DNA from: Arctopsyche grandis
Lineage: Eukaryota > Arthropoda > Insecta > Trichoptera > Hydropsychidae
Assembly (NCBI RefSeq): GCF_051622035.1
Contig: NC_135364.1
Span: 18,475,001-18,539,000 of the forward strand
Direction of reading: 5' to 3'
DNA: 64,000 nucleotides
Every line of letters begins with the position of its first letter. The stretch's first letter is position 1. The notes under the pieces were generated by a model, which had not been told where the DNA came from, did not search any database, and saw only the letters and a program-made list of their open reading frames with translations. The position numbers and the translations under genes were made by a program. Below are positions 23,651 to 36,900 of this stretch, piece by piece.

Positions 23651-23971
23651 GTAAGAAATTGATTTTTTTCTTTATTGATCATTAATCTTTTCTGATTATG
23701 CATATATGTATCATAATCGGGACATCGACATATTCAGTGTTACTTTTGGTCGGTTTATTAGATCCATTCAAAATATTGTTTTTCCTTAATATTATGATTT
23801 TACTATTTTTTTCATTTCTATGTTTTTTGTCATATATGTAAGTATATCATGTGATAAACCACATATTATTGTTTCGATTACTTTATCTATTGATATTATA
23901 TTCTTTAATTGCTATTTTTTTTATATTGTATGATTTACTGTAATGGGGTTTTACCTGTACAAATATATATA

Positions 23972-24318
23972 TGTTACAGTCCGACTGTAAATTTCGTTCG
24001 TTTATGAACATACTAGTTTGTTCATACACGAACCAATCTGGCCAGTTATAGGGTACGAATAGAACAAATTGACAAACGAACTAGCAACTAGTGGTTTCCA
24101 TATGATTTCGCTTTTAAATACTTTTTTTGGCATCCCAAAAGGTTTGACAGCTAAAATTTTCACGCGACACCTAGTGAGTCTATTTGAAGATAGCTTTTGA
24201 CAGCTAGTACTTAAACTAAAACCAATAAATAGTCCATGTATGAACAAACTAGTATATACAGAGAAATGTTATAACATTTCTTAATGAACGCACCGGAATG
24301 AACACTTGGACTGTAACA
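23972..24318. mobile_element. TGTTACAG-ended MITE, copy 3
   Basis: TGTTACAGTCCGACTGTAAA on the left; the right end read inward is TGTTACAGTCCAAGTGTTCA. The inner blocks CATACACGAACCAATCTGGC and CTATTTGAAGATAGCTTTTG align with copy 1 in reverse. Size is 347 bp. The flanking 8-mers match at 6 of 8. Confidence 0.75.
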
Positions 24319-27269
24319 AATACATATTTTCCCACCAACTTGTCAAATTTGTATGATTGTATCACAAAATAAGTAAAACTGATGCTATATTTAAGTGTCT
24401 TGATAAATTATTACTTTTGTGTAATCATTACTGTTACATTATCTTAAAATATTTGAGCAGAAAATATTTATTTAAATTTATTTTTTATTGTGATTCAATT
24501 GTTTTTTTTTTTGGTCATAATTTTCATTTATAACTAGTAAGATATACATATGTAAATAATTTGAAAATATGTTTTACTTTTGAACTAGAATTTTAGTAAA
24601 ATGTGCTCCAGTATAAATTGTTGTATAATATCTTCTTTTATATGGAAAATTTTGTTAAGTTGGTCGACTTATGAAATAGTCACAAACACTCCATATTGTA
24701 TGGTAAAAATATGAATTGGGTTGGTGTAGAGTTAAAAAATAGTAAAATGAAAGTCGTATTACATATTAGCAACAAATTCGATTTATTTGTATTTATATTT
24801 TCACATGTCCGACATAATCCTCAAAAGTTGAAATATTACATAATGACTTATACAAGTTTTTTGTTAATGTTGAGTTGTTGAGTTGTAATGGTAGGTAGGT
24901 ATGTATGTATATGGTAAGTGAGATAGTGCTTTGGTGAGGCGAGGGTGGAGGGTCGCAGCCCCTCGGGTTTCGCCCCCTGCGGCACGGCAGCTACTGGTCA
25001 TACCCGGTCAACACAGGTAAAAAACAGTACGACTCACATATGCAATCGTTACATCAATATGTTATTGTATTTAAATTACTTATACTGTTCTCAAATGAAC
25101 GTCGTCCAATGTTTTACAAAAAAACATCAAAATCAATATAGAGAATAAGAGATAAGGCATGATTGCTGAGAGCTTGCCGGCCAAGCCTGCAGCCCATACC
25201 GCACATCAGTTTTATCATTAAAACCGTAAAAAATGAAAACAATCCTTAATATAAAATCACAAATTGTGCTATACTTAAATTAGGGGAATTACAAATATAA
25301 ATGTTGATTGAAAAAATCACAGACATTATTTTCAACGGACACAGACCATTTCTTATTTTTTTTTTAAGTTTTTTTTTGAAAAACAATATATTTTTGTAAA
25401 GCCTCACTATTTCCGCATTCATAAGCCTACATAGAAAACCCTAATTAGTTTTACAACCGAAGGTTTGAAATTTTTTTTCACATTATTTCTTTAGTTTTTG
25501 CAAAGATTACAATCGATTCATTCTCATCACACTCAACACACTCAAGCTAAGTTTTGGCCGAGCGAGCCTAGCGTCGCTCGGATTCTACGAGGTTCCGCAC
25601 AACTCGAAAAAAATAAAAAACAGTCGACACACACTATCCGTTTTCCACGTTTAAATTTATAATTTAATATAATGTAGATAAAATAATATATCAGATAAAC
25701 CCGAGTTTTTCACGTGACCGCCTCCTCGCATGAAGAACTCTTCGCCGTGCCTTCGCACAGGTCCACCCCATAGTCTCAGCAAGCAGACCGATAGATCAGG
25801 ATAAAATATTCGACAACATCTATTAATAATACCAGAATATAACTTGTTTGCTTTTCTCAATATGTACTAAGTTTAGAAAATACCTGAATATTTTTCAAAT
25901 TCAATTTTGTACTGACAGTTATACGTATAACATTTGTGATAAATTTGTACTTTGTATTTTGTTTCATTTTATACATATATACGACATTAAATGCTTCCAA
26001 TCCAGAAGTATTAGACATACATATATGTATATATATAATATTTTTAATTACGGCCTGGCTCATTGCGAAGTAGCGCTCCTATATATATATATAATATAAT
26101 ATCTGACCGAGAGTTCTATCGAAGAACCGCTTGTCCCGCGACAGCCCCAATGATGACGAGCTCATGACCAATGCCTTACATAACATCAATTATTGTTATA
26201 TATATATATATATATAGTATATATATGAATACACTTATTATTTCTCAACACATTTAAGAAGTGCAGTTTGCTAAGAAAAATCATATTTATATATCGTGCA
26301 AGTGGGGTTTTTGCATGTTTACCCACTCATCATAACATTTAATAGTTAATACACCGTATGTTTTATAATTGTAAATATAGTGCAAAAGGTATACTAAGAT
26401 TTTTTAATTTATTTTTTTTACTTTTTTATTTATTGATTACCGAATCAACTCAAAGAAATCAACACTTGGACGGGTACTGTATATAAGATTTATCTTAAAC
26501 TGACATTATCTTAAGATGGAAACTTTTTTTTTTAAACAAAACATACCAATGGAAGTGAGCGATTTGATTGACAAACACAAATCATACAATTAAAATGATA
26601 CTGCACTATATATATATATATGTATGTATACAATATTTATAAAAAGTATTGAGTTCATTAATCTACTATCCACTGTTACACCAAACATCAATAAGATTTA
26701 TATGTATATGCAGAATTTTCAAAACAAGTAAGCTTACAGGTAAGTAGTATGGTATAAATGCGGAATTTCGAAAAACCCAACGAAACACACAACAACAAAT
26801 AATAAATAATAAATAAGGAAAAATAAATAAAACAAAAGAAATTAAAAATTTTTGTTAAATTTTAATTGGATAAATCCTAACAAACAATTATATTAATTTG
26901 CTTCATATCCAACGTAAAACATATATAACATCTATACAACATAAATGATAATAAAAGTAAAAATTAAAGGGTGTTTATACTCCATCAAGAGTTTTTTTTT
27001 TTCAATAAAGGTACAAGTTGTATATATCTTTTAGATTACTGAGTTATTAAAACATGAGACATGTGGTGAGCTCAAAACTGTGTAAGATGTATGTGTATGT
27101 GTGTGTGTGTGTGTGTGTGTCTTATGAATACTTTGCTGCCAAAAATTACGATTGAATATTTGACTTTGTTAAAAAGGAACTACGTTGAAAAAATCCACGG
27201 ACATATATGATGCATTGCCTATTTATTTTTTAATAATAATTATTGTATCATTAAGTTAAGGAAAAAAAA
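24319..27269. other. gene-free stretch, possible continuation of the chinmo 3' UTR
   Basis: No gene seen. A GC-richer patch at about 24930-25010 resembles repeat DNA. A perfect 8-bp stem CCGAGCGA / TCGCTCGG is at 25558-25581. The 3' limit of the chinmo transcript could lie here. Confidence 0.4.
27092..27120. repeat. (GT)n microsatellite
   Basis: About 29 bp of TG dinucleotides, about 160 bp beyond the most distal let-7 site. Confidence 0.9.
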
Positions 27270-27277
27270 AAACAAAA

Positions 27278-27285
27278 TGAGGTAG
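27278..27285 (-). promoter_or_regulatory. let-7 8-mer target site 1
   Basis: The plus strand reads TGAGGTAG, so the minus-strand transcript carries CTACCTCA, a full match to the let-7 seed with the A opposite position 1. Confidence 0.7.
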
Positions 27286-27867
27286 AACGGTAAGAGATTA
27301 TAACGAAAGAAAAAAAAACTAATACCTATTGTAAAGTTAACTCCGATAACCATGAAAACAGTCACCTGGCTCCGTGGAGCTTTGATCTCTAAAAAAAATA
27401 CACCAAACAAACTACGCTGCAGAGATTCAAATCGAAGAAATAAAATGCCGCAGATTAAAGACTACAAAAATCTCCTGTGTGTGTTGATCTCTATGTATTT
27501 ATATGCATGTTATATATTCTTTTCACTTTGTACTGTAATACATAATATAAAACTTTTTAATTATTGCCAGGAAAATTACAATTAGCTGTTGATTTTTCTT
27601 TCAAATTCTTAAACAATCGTAATTTTAACATAGGTGCAATCATATAATATTGAGCTCATCATACACAAACAAATAAACACTTATTGCATATGACGTGCCA
27701 CACAATTATGTATATACTCTTTATATTTCGATGCCTATTTTTAAAACTCACAAATGATATTAGAATATTTTAAAAAACAGTTCATCTACATGTATATTTT
27801 TTTTTTACGTTTAATATGAATTTATTACGTGAGTTTAAATCTATTATAATATTCATTATCTGAAACC

Positions 27868-27875
27868 TGAGGTAG
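27868..27875 (-). promoter_or_regulatory. let-7 8-mer target site 2
   Basis: CTACCTCA on the minus strand, 590 bp from site 1. Confidence 0.7.
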
Positions 27876-27961
27876 CTCATTTTTGTACTATCGATAAGTT
27901 GTGTCACTAAAAAATAATTATAAAACTTAAACTAGAGTATTTTTAAAATAAGATGGTATAA

Positions 27962-27969
27962 TGAGGTAG
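27962..27969 (-). promoter_or_regulatory. let-7 8-mer target site 3
   Basis: CTACCTCA on the minus strand, 94 bp from site 2. Confidence 0.7.
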
Positions 27970-28269
27970 ATAAATTTTAGGATTAAAAAAATATTTAACG
28001 GCTAAGCAGTGATGTTCGTGTGGTGGTGCAAGTTAAGGTCCCTCGCGTTTACGGAGGGACATAGGAACTAGTAACACTGCAAAAGCAGCGCAGCGACGAG
28101 AGGGTCTCCTCACCCCAGTATCTTTGGCTTAAACGCTGCGACTGAACGCTCAAAAATATATAAACATATATATATATATATATATATATATGTGTATATA
28201 TATATATACATATATATAATATAACTAAATAAATATAAACACTAAAAACAATTACTAAATTATAATATT

Positions 28270-28276
28270 TCCCTGA
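28270..28276 (-). promoter_or_regulatory. possible miR-125 site
   Basis: Minus strand TCAGGGA, a 7-mer (seed 2-7 plus A) for miR-125, 300 bp from let-7 site 3. A single 7-mer is weak evidence alone. Confidence 0.35.
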
Positions 28277-28354
28277 AACTTTTTTGAGCACATTCATAGG
28301 GAGAACTAATCTTATTATGTATATAATATATATATTTACGTACATATATACATA

Positions 28355-28355
<1 letters not shown>

Positions 28356-28424
<69 letters not shown>
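28356..28424. repeat. (AT)n microsatellite
   Basis: About 70 bp of AT dinucleotides; a shorter run is at about 28166-28210. Confidence 0.9.
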
Positions 28425-28426
<2 letters not shown>

Positions 28427-29435
28427 AAATATATATATATAATCACTTACTATTGAAATACTGTAAGTATCATAACAAAAATATTTCAAATGCACATCAA
28501 TAGTGTTAAAATCGGCAATAGATGACTGCAATGCATGAAATATGAGTGGAGTCGTAGGTCAGAGCCGACCACAAGTCTCTGGCACGGTATCTTATCGAAC
28601 ATAACACAACTATTTCGAGAATAATTACAAATTTTTGTACACTTACGACTATAATTTTGATACAAACAAAAACAAAAAGTATAACAATTCATAATGGGAT
28701 ACATTAAATTTTAAAAATACATGTACATTATGTTAGGATGTTAATAACAATCATTGTGTTTGAATTCCAATTTGTTTTGAATAGTGTGTTGTGCCTAAAA
28801 GAATACCTTACCAAGAATGGACTTGTAATTTATATATAACATACCTCCATATTATACCCGTTTAAATTCATGCACAGTGTGCAATCACAAAGTTATTAAT
28901 CTGAACCAAATTATACAGTAAAAATAGAAACAAACTTAATTTCACTTCTCAATATGCTCTTCAAACACTTGTAACGATTCGCTTGTTAGTATCGATATAA
29001 CCATTCCCCAAAAAAAAATTGAAAAAATTAATTGAATGTGGAATTAAAAACAACAACATAACAATCGATATAAAGGATATGTCCTAAATTTAAACCATGC
29101 CTAAATAATTTCAATTATATTGCAAAAAAAAAATCAATTATTTATCAATCACTTATTGAAGTATAAAAAAGCTTATTAAGAAAAAATCACAAAAAAATTG
29201 TCTGAATTTAAAATTCAATCGAAAATAGAAACGATAAAATTAAACATAATTTTTCTGTTTAACAGAGAATTATATCACCACACTATATAAAAAATATAAA
29301 TCGAAAAAAATATATTGTATGTATAAACATGCGTGACAACTGAGTTTTACATTTCATTCTTTAAAAAATATCTATTTTAAAACAAAAAATAATATTCCTA
29401 ACACTTACTTCCATCCTTCACAAGCATTCCTCGGA

Positions 29436-29453
29436 TCGGCAGTCGACTGCCGA
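29436..29453. repeat. 18-nt perfect palindrome
   Basis: TCGGCAGTCGACTGCCGA, GC-rich in an AT-rich setting, within the inferred 3' UTR. Confidence 0.9.
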
Positions 29454-32400
29454 CCCATCCAGTATTTATATCTGTGCCTAGTCGTTATTAAATTTGTAAT
29501 AGTAATATCGGTATCGAAACTTAACGAACCGCTTATTCAATAAGTGATTTCTAATCAGACTCCATTTATATTCCAAGTTTGCATAGTAGTAGTATTTTTT
29601 TTTTTTAATTAACAGTAAAGCATATAGGTAGAGACATTCAGATTCACAAATGGAAAAATCATATTGTTTAACATAATAATAAAGAAAGCCGATCCGAACG
29701 ATCCAAAAATATTCAATTAGGGGGGGGGGGTGCGCGATTGGGGGGCACTTGGTGTTCGCAAAATGGCAAAAAACTGTGTCAAATACATATGTAATTCAGA
29801 GCGTGTAATAATATCAGCCACACTGATAAACTTATGCATGTACTGTAAAAATTAAAAACCCTGTTTTTATTTAAATAATTCACATATATGTATGTACTCA
29901 AATCTATTGTAAATATGTAATCATTAAGTTATTTAAAAAAATAAATATTTTTGGCTATTGTTTAAGCTTTGTAATATAAAAATCTGTTTTTAAATGATTT
30001 GATATTTATAATAATTAATAATAATAAAAATCAGCAGCGCTATTGTTAACTATTCAATAATAAATCTCAACCTATTCCATTAACTATATATTGCATCTTC
30101 AATATATATATAATAATATATATATAAATATAAATTATGTAAATGTCATGAATACAATTACTGTATTGCCTCTAAGTTCCGTTCCTGTAATATATTTATT
30201 AATATTGTACTGTAAATGGGTACTGTAACTATTGTTGAAAAAATATAATAAAAATACTGTAATGAGGTAACCACTTATAATCGGAGAAAGCTAAAACACT
30301 TCCTCGTCAAAAAACAGACGGGCTAAATAGACAACGAGCGAGGAATATTTGAGGGTCGGGCAACGGCAGGGGAACAAGGCAAACAGTAAATTACAAATGG
30401 AGACAACACAAACCTTATAGAACAATAAATATACAATAATAATAAAACATGAATGCAACATATCCCTAAATATCAGAGATATCACCTGTTGCTACACTCA
30501 CACACAAAATAAAAATCGAAAATTATAATAAAACAAATTAAAAAAAAAAAAAAAAAAATTAAAAAGTAAATCGTGATTAAATAAGCACATGTGTTAAATA
30601 AAGTAGAATTATTATGCACGTAAAAATTAATCGAGGAGTTTTGGCACTAGCAGGTGTACGTGTGGCTAACGAAAACCACACTAATAATAATAGGTTCACT
30701 TTCCTATTTTTAATAATATAAGGACTATAAACGTAAAATCTACCCGTTGTGACATTTAACCGTTATTTAACATTCATAAGTTAGAGGTATTTTATTTATT
30801 TATTCATTTATTGGATACGGCGGCGTGTGAAAGCTTGTTTGCATATCTAGAGCACAACTCAAAAATCTCCATATTTTATATTATATTATAGTAAATTTGC
30901 AAACACGCTTCACAAAAATTGTACACATGTATGTATGTATGTATGTGTGAAAGTATGCGACGTCTTGTGTGCGCACATACTACATGCAGAAATTATTATT
31001 TTTATAATAAGTATATATGACCTGTTGCACATTAAATGACTAGTCGATAGATTGAAACAATGTTACGACGATTGATCCATTATTAAGTTGGAGCGATTTT
31101 TGAAAGTTAACCAAAAAATTGAATTACCCGTTGCTACGTGTTGTGCAGCAAGTCATCTACCCGTAAAAATAATGCACATCAACATAGGTCATAATAATGT
31201 TGTACATATGTTTCCATTTTTTTTTTTTTATTTAATATACTCCTACTTAATTAATACAGGGATAAGGCTGGATAAAGGTAGAAGGTTTAATTGATTTTTT
31301 GTATGTTTGTTTGTTTTTGTAAATATTGCGTTATATCAACATAGAAGTTTTGTCACTGGTTTTCCCCACAAAAGGTAAATGCAGAAAAAAAAAAAACACA
31401 TTCATTCTTAAAAAACAATCACGCCAACATTGTTTAACAATTACCTAACTAACTATCCTATCTCATTGTACTTTGTACAATCATTTTCTAACATACCATG
31501 GTATAAAACTGTCCATCTACAATATTAACAGATGTGAAAACTGTATATTCCTATGTAAATAAAATTTCGCACCGACTCGCCCCAACAGTGTGAAATTCGC
31601 TTCGGACGATATTGAACAAAATTGAACCGAAGCACACATCCAGTATCACATATACAATTTTACATTACTGATAAAATCAAACGTAAAAAATAAGATGTTT
31701 CAAAGTGTAATAAAAACGAAACTTTTTACTATGATAAAAGTGAATAAAAAAAATATAAACTGATTTGGATCGAAGCGATTGGACACAATTTGGGCGAGTC
31801 GAGACTAAACCCCACAAATCCTCGACGGTTGGAAAAAGTCATCGGACGGCCGGTGCCGCATAGCATACTGATCTATTATTTACACCCGGCTAACGGCGAA
31901 GCCGCCCGCTCCAACCGTCGTTCCCTTATACGCCGATATATTCCCCTACAGAATACAGCTGTTTACGACATATATAATAATATGTACTTTTATATACGTA
32001 ACATTTACATTCTTGACGCTTCACTGATCGTTATTATGATTTACACAAAACTAATCTTCATATTTTTATACACCTAGCTTGTAACTTATAGAGGTAACCA
32101 TCATCTCACAGTCAACTGGACAAAACTTAAAGAATAACAGGTTTTCAACCCAAAGGATTTTTTTTAGGTACTGTAAGAACTTAAGTTATGGTTAAAAAAA
32201 AAAAAACATGTATATCTAAAAAAAAATGCAGTACTTTTCGAAAGTATAGATTTTTACTGCATTACTTTCTGACCATTATTATTTTGTCTATACACATTTT
32301 ACTATTGATTTTTTATTACTTTGTAAATGGCCGTTTCGTATATATTATACACAGTACAACCGATTGTGGTAAAAATAGCTTCATCTTGCTTTTACTATTA

Positions 32401-33224
32401 TTATTATGAATATATTATCTGTTTAATTATTTTTTCTTTATCTTTATTTCTTACAATTAAATATAAATATTTGTAGATCCTTTGAGGTATATCTGTTTCA
32501 TCCTGAATAAAAATTTATTCATTCACAAATTTTGTATATGAAGGCGGTGCCAAAATATATATGAAGACCACAATCTCGTTCTGAGTAGATCAGTATCACT
32601 ACACCATAATATATTATACGCTTTACAAAAAACTTCTCACAACGAGATTTAAAGATCACAGTTATGTTTGTAAATAACAAAAAAAGTAAAAATACATTAT
32701 GTTAAAAATAATTTAACCAGCTATTCGACTTTTGTAATCGCTGTCAGTGTTTCAAAAATGAATTTTAACTCATTTCACAAATGTTTAAAAATCAATGATG
32801 AATTGCACCCGACTATACACAATGCGCCTAAACAACCACGACTGCCCTAATTGCAAACCAAAAACTCTCAAAATAACGTTCATATTTTAAATCGAAAATA
32901 CGCACATATTCAATTATCAATAACAAATTTTGAAATTTTAATGTGTCATCAAATTTATTTTGATATTAATTCATTACTTTTTGATTCACTATTTTTATTT
33001 TACACAATAACAAAATCTAATAAGGCGGAAAACATATCTAATAATAATTATATACAAAATTAAACTATACTTACTTTTTAAGTACATATATAAAATTTGC
33101 TATTATAAGTCAACAGTTTAAAAATTACAACAGTTCGGTCGGTAACTAGGGGCAGTCGTTTTATCGTAGCGTTTAGTAAAATCGAGTGTCAACACACGAA
33201 CGTATATATAAATTATATGAGCGA

Positions 33225-33454
33225 CTACTGTGCGTGATTAGGTAATGGGCCGTGATGTTGTTGAAACTGTTTGAGAGCAGCTTCGTGTTTATGCTCACGG
33301 GCGATGTGTCTCCGCACCGTGTTGTTTCTTGTGAAGGTACGCGCACAGAACGGACAAGGTACCCTTATGCCTTGATGCCGTTGTCGTATGTGTGCCCGTA
33401 AATTTGTTTCGTACCCGTATAGCCTTTCACAAAATGGGCATTTCAATTTTTTAC
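33225..33454 (-). CDS. chinmo: chinmo last exon, two C2H2 zinc fingers
   Basis: Acceptor TTCGCAG, first codon completed from the previous exon as Gly, then K-K-L-K-C-P-F-C. Finger 1 runs from the first Cys pair to H-I-R-Q-R-H and finger 2 to H-I-A-R-E-H, separated by Q-G-I-R-V-P. A short Gln/His tail ends at TAG. The two fingers give sequence-specific DNA binding. Confidence 0.95.
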
Positions 33455-33890
33455 CTGCGAACACACAAACAACATTCAAAGATGATAGATACATCAAGAC
33501 ACATCAAGAACGGGACATGTATGTAACATAACGATTCAACTATCATATTTATTATGACTATTCATACATATGTTTACTACTTCCGTTACGAAACATTATC
33601 CCGTCTTTGGTCAAAATATAAATCAAATCCAACATTCAAATGAAATTTTACCATCTGCAGTAGCTATTCCTCCAGATTTACTCGCTGCTAAGTGTTTAGT
33701 TGGCCATAACGGTATGTCAGGAGGTGCATCAGGAGGAGGTGCGGGGGGAGTAGGTGGTGCACTATATGGCCCTCCTACTCCCCCTCCTCCCCCACCACCG
33801 CCTACTCCACCACTACTGGGAAAGTCTGGCGTTTCCATTTTAACACGTAGGTCTGAAAATGAAATAAATCTTGTATCAAAACTGTGTCCA

Positions 33891-33926
<36 letters not shown>

Positions 33927-36900
33927 TGTTTGAGTAATAATAAATACGGTACCTTCAGCTCCTTGGTCGGCTGACTGCCGGCGTTCACACATTTCATCTG
34001 TAGCACCTCTTTCGTATCCATTATTTGTAGACGCAGAAGAAGGAGGCTGGTGTGAATGGGGAGTGTGCGGTGTGGCAGGACCTGTCCCACTTTCTTCAAA
34101 TCTACTACTACCTCCTCCACATCCTGGCGACGAACGCGTATCTGGTTCGTCACAGCTGCCTGCAATTGAACTTGATGAACCCGGCCTGAAAACAAATTGT
34201 TCCTGTTTAAGAATATGATAGTATACTATTTGAGCTTTGCCTCAATAGAAATTATGAATATACATATATATGTATAGCGTTTGGCTGATAACAAAGTTTG
34301 AGCGTTCAAATTCATCATTTCCAATCAAAATACAAAATTAGTATATAGAATCGGTGACGGGAAAAATGCATTCGAGACAGTTGCACTCTTGAGACATCCA
34401 AGACAAACAAGACATCTTGAGACATTCAGAGATGCTCAAAGAGAACTAACGCAATATAATTCCACAAAAAAGTGTCAAAGGGTATTTGTATGTTATCCGA
34501 GGGTGCTAACCTTTTTTTGTGGAATTCTATTAAGTTCTTTTTGAGCGCCTTTGTTAAAATTATGACTTCTCGAAACTGCGCTACTATTCAGTGCAATTGA
34601 GTGCATCTTTCCGGGAACCATAGAATCACTCATTGAAAATTATATCACTTATCCACTTAAAAATATATTAAATTTCCAAGACCTTCCAGTAGTAGTCAAC
34701 GGAAAACGAATGCAGTATCTTTCCCAGGAAATGTATCGTAGATAAGAAACAAAAATAAAGCAGATGAATAAAAATGTGAGGATCTCAATCAGATCACTCA
34801 TATGATTGCCAGATTTCTTGAGATAATTCAAACGTATCTCGGGATATCGTGGAAAATCAGGAGATCTGGCAACTTAGTCAAAGAATTTTTAAAAAGATTC
34901 AATTCTTGTGAAGTCTTCTTTATTTGGATAGTTTAAATACGATTTGGATTTGATAGTGAGACGGATAGATATGTCTGAAGTAAATTCTTTAGCATTTAAA
35001 ATATTAGCCAAATTTATCATTGTACTTATCAACTAATCCTGATTGTACATAACAACGTCATAGTTATAGTTATTGCAGTTTACGTATTTTAACAAGAGAG
35101 TATAGAATTGTCATAATATAAAAATGGACCGATAATGTGAAGCAAATATTTTTAAGATGTTTGGCCTGAATAATGTGCTATGATAAAAAACATTTATTAC
35201 ACAAAAATGTGAATAAATTTTGTTTTCATTAAAATAAGGAGACTAATAAAAATAGAAAATTTCCAGATTAGAATTTGTAAAATGTTGAACTTTTCCTAGA
35301 ACGTTGATCTAATTAAGAGTACATCAATGTTAGGCATTCCATTTAAAGAGGCTATTTACATAGGTTGCCAAATTATTGATTTGCCAAGAGTGCAAAAATA
35401 TTTCACTATGATACTGCCGGTGTTTGTCACATTGGACTGGAGAAGTACATAGATTGGACAAACAATGGATAATGGGATGATTTTTCTGCATGATTTTCAT
35501 TCGACTTCTTTGGCGATTGGTCAGAAATATACTTTTGACCATTCGTTGTGTTTTAGAAGTGTACCTGTAGTTTCGGGCGTGCGGTGAGGGCGTGGGCGAG
35601 AGTGGTGCCTTGCCATCGCGCAAAACAGAGGAGCGCAACTCAGGCGCTGCGGGCTCCTGAGGAGAGCGCAGCGCTCGACGACGAGGACCCTCGACGAACT
35701 GGTTGACGTGCTGATGATGGTGGTGAATAGGTGGAGGTAGTGGCGGTGCATACGGCCGGTGGTAGGCGGGCAGCGCGTGCAGGTAAGGTGGCAGCGCACC
35801 CCCAAAGGCTGCACCCGGGGAACTATCCGCTTCACCAGCCGCGGCATTTGCGCCCCCACCACCACCCCCGCCCGCTAGGTTGTTCAGCTTCACCTTTCCG
35901 GCAGGCTGTTGGCTCTGCGCCACTGCCAGCTTCTCGTGCTCTATGCTCAACCCCTTCACCTGAAGCAGAAAGTCAAAAGATATTACTATAAGCACTACCT
36001 ATTTCAAAACCAAGCAACCACTAATATGTAGGACTAAACAACAAATGCTATTTAAATTCATTTGAAAGTTGGATGAAAACATGAAAGTTGGATTGAAGAT
36101 AACAAAACTAGTATTATGCCAAGTAATTGATGGAATGTTTTTGTAAATGTTATGTTTACCAAGTCGAAAAATTTGATGCAATCAGCAAAAGCTGCAAAAA
36201 TGTTTCATGTATTTGTGAAATACATGAAACAATTTACGAAAAAAAAAACACTTCGAAATAAAAAAAGTTTTAGATTGATAAAGATTTTTTGGAATCAAAT
36301 AATGCTTTTTAGATAGATAAGAAATCCATGCCTCGCCAGTGTTCAATTATTGCCAAATAATCTTTAAAATGCAGAAGAATATATCATGGAGTAGACTAAA
36401 GAAGCTTTCTAAAAGAAAATGTAAACAAAATGATTCGACTTCTTTCTTAGATTAATTCTAAATAAACAGCTCTGTTATTGGAATTGACATAGCTATATAT
36501 GTATGTTTATATATACATATATCCTAATTATTTTTGTCAAAATGTGGGATACTTCGGAACAATCTAATATTTTATTTTACATAGATACCTATAGAACATA
36601 GACCAGGAAGGCTTGAACAGGAAGACCCCAATGCGCCTTCCTGGACAATTAATTACAAACAATGCAGCATTTTTATTACATAAATCACTGTATTTCGAGA
36701 AGCCGAGGAACACGAAGTTAACAATTAATTAATTCATCTATTGTGACATCTATGGATTTTTAGACTTGTACATAATTTTTTACAAATTGTACATACATTA
36801 ATACAGAAGATTTGTGATAGCAGGTAGGATGATTTTTTCACCAATTTTGAAGGAACCATTTCAACAATGATCAGATAAAATTGGCAAACTCTGATAAGAA

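Larger units (their letters stand above)
27270..33224 (-). other. chinmo: inferred long 3' UTR of chinmo
   Basis: Starts right after the chinmo stop codon at 33225 and contains no other gene. Three 8-mer let-7 target sites fall in its distal part, and seven GAGGTA hexamers (the 6-mer let-7 site read from the other strand) occur between 27279 and 32490, against one TACCTC that I noticed in the opposite sense. Long AU-rich 3' UTRs and let-7/miR-125 control of chinmo are established in Drosophila. The extent here is inferred, and the end could be shorter or longer. Confidence 0.55.

Noticed and set aside
27278-27969. TGAGGTAG as part of a let-7 precursor gene
   Set aside because: Only the first 8 bases match mature let-7 at each place and there is no hairpin; target sites fit better.
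33623-34195. Single 190-residue minus-strand frame as a gene
   Set aside because: It runs through two chinmo exons and the CA-repeat intron; in the first exon it is in the wrong phase for joining the neighbours.
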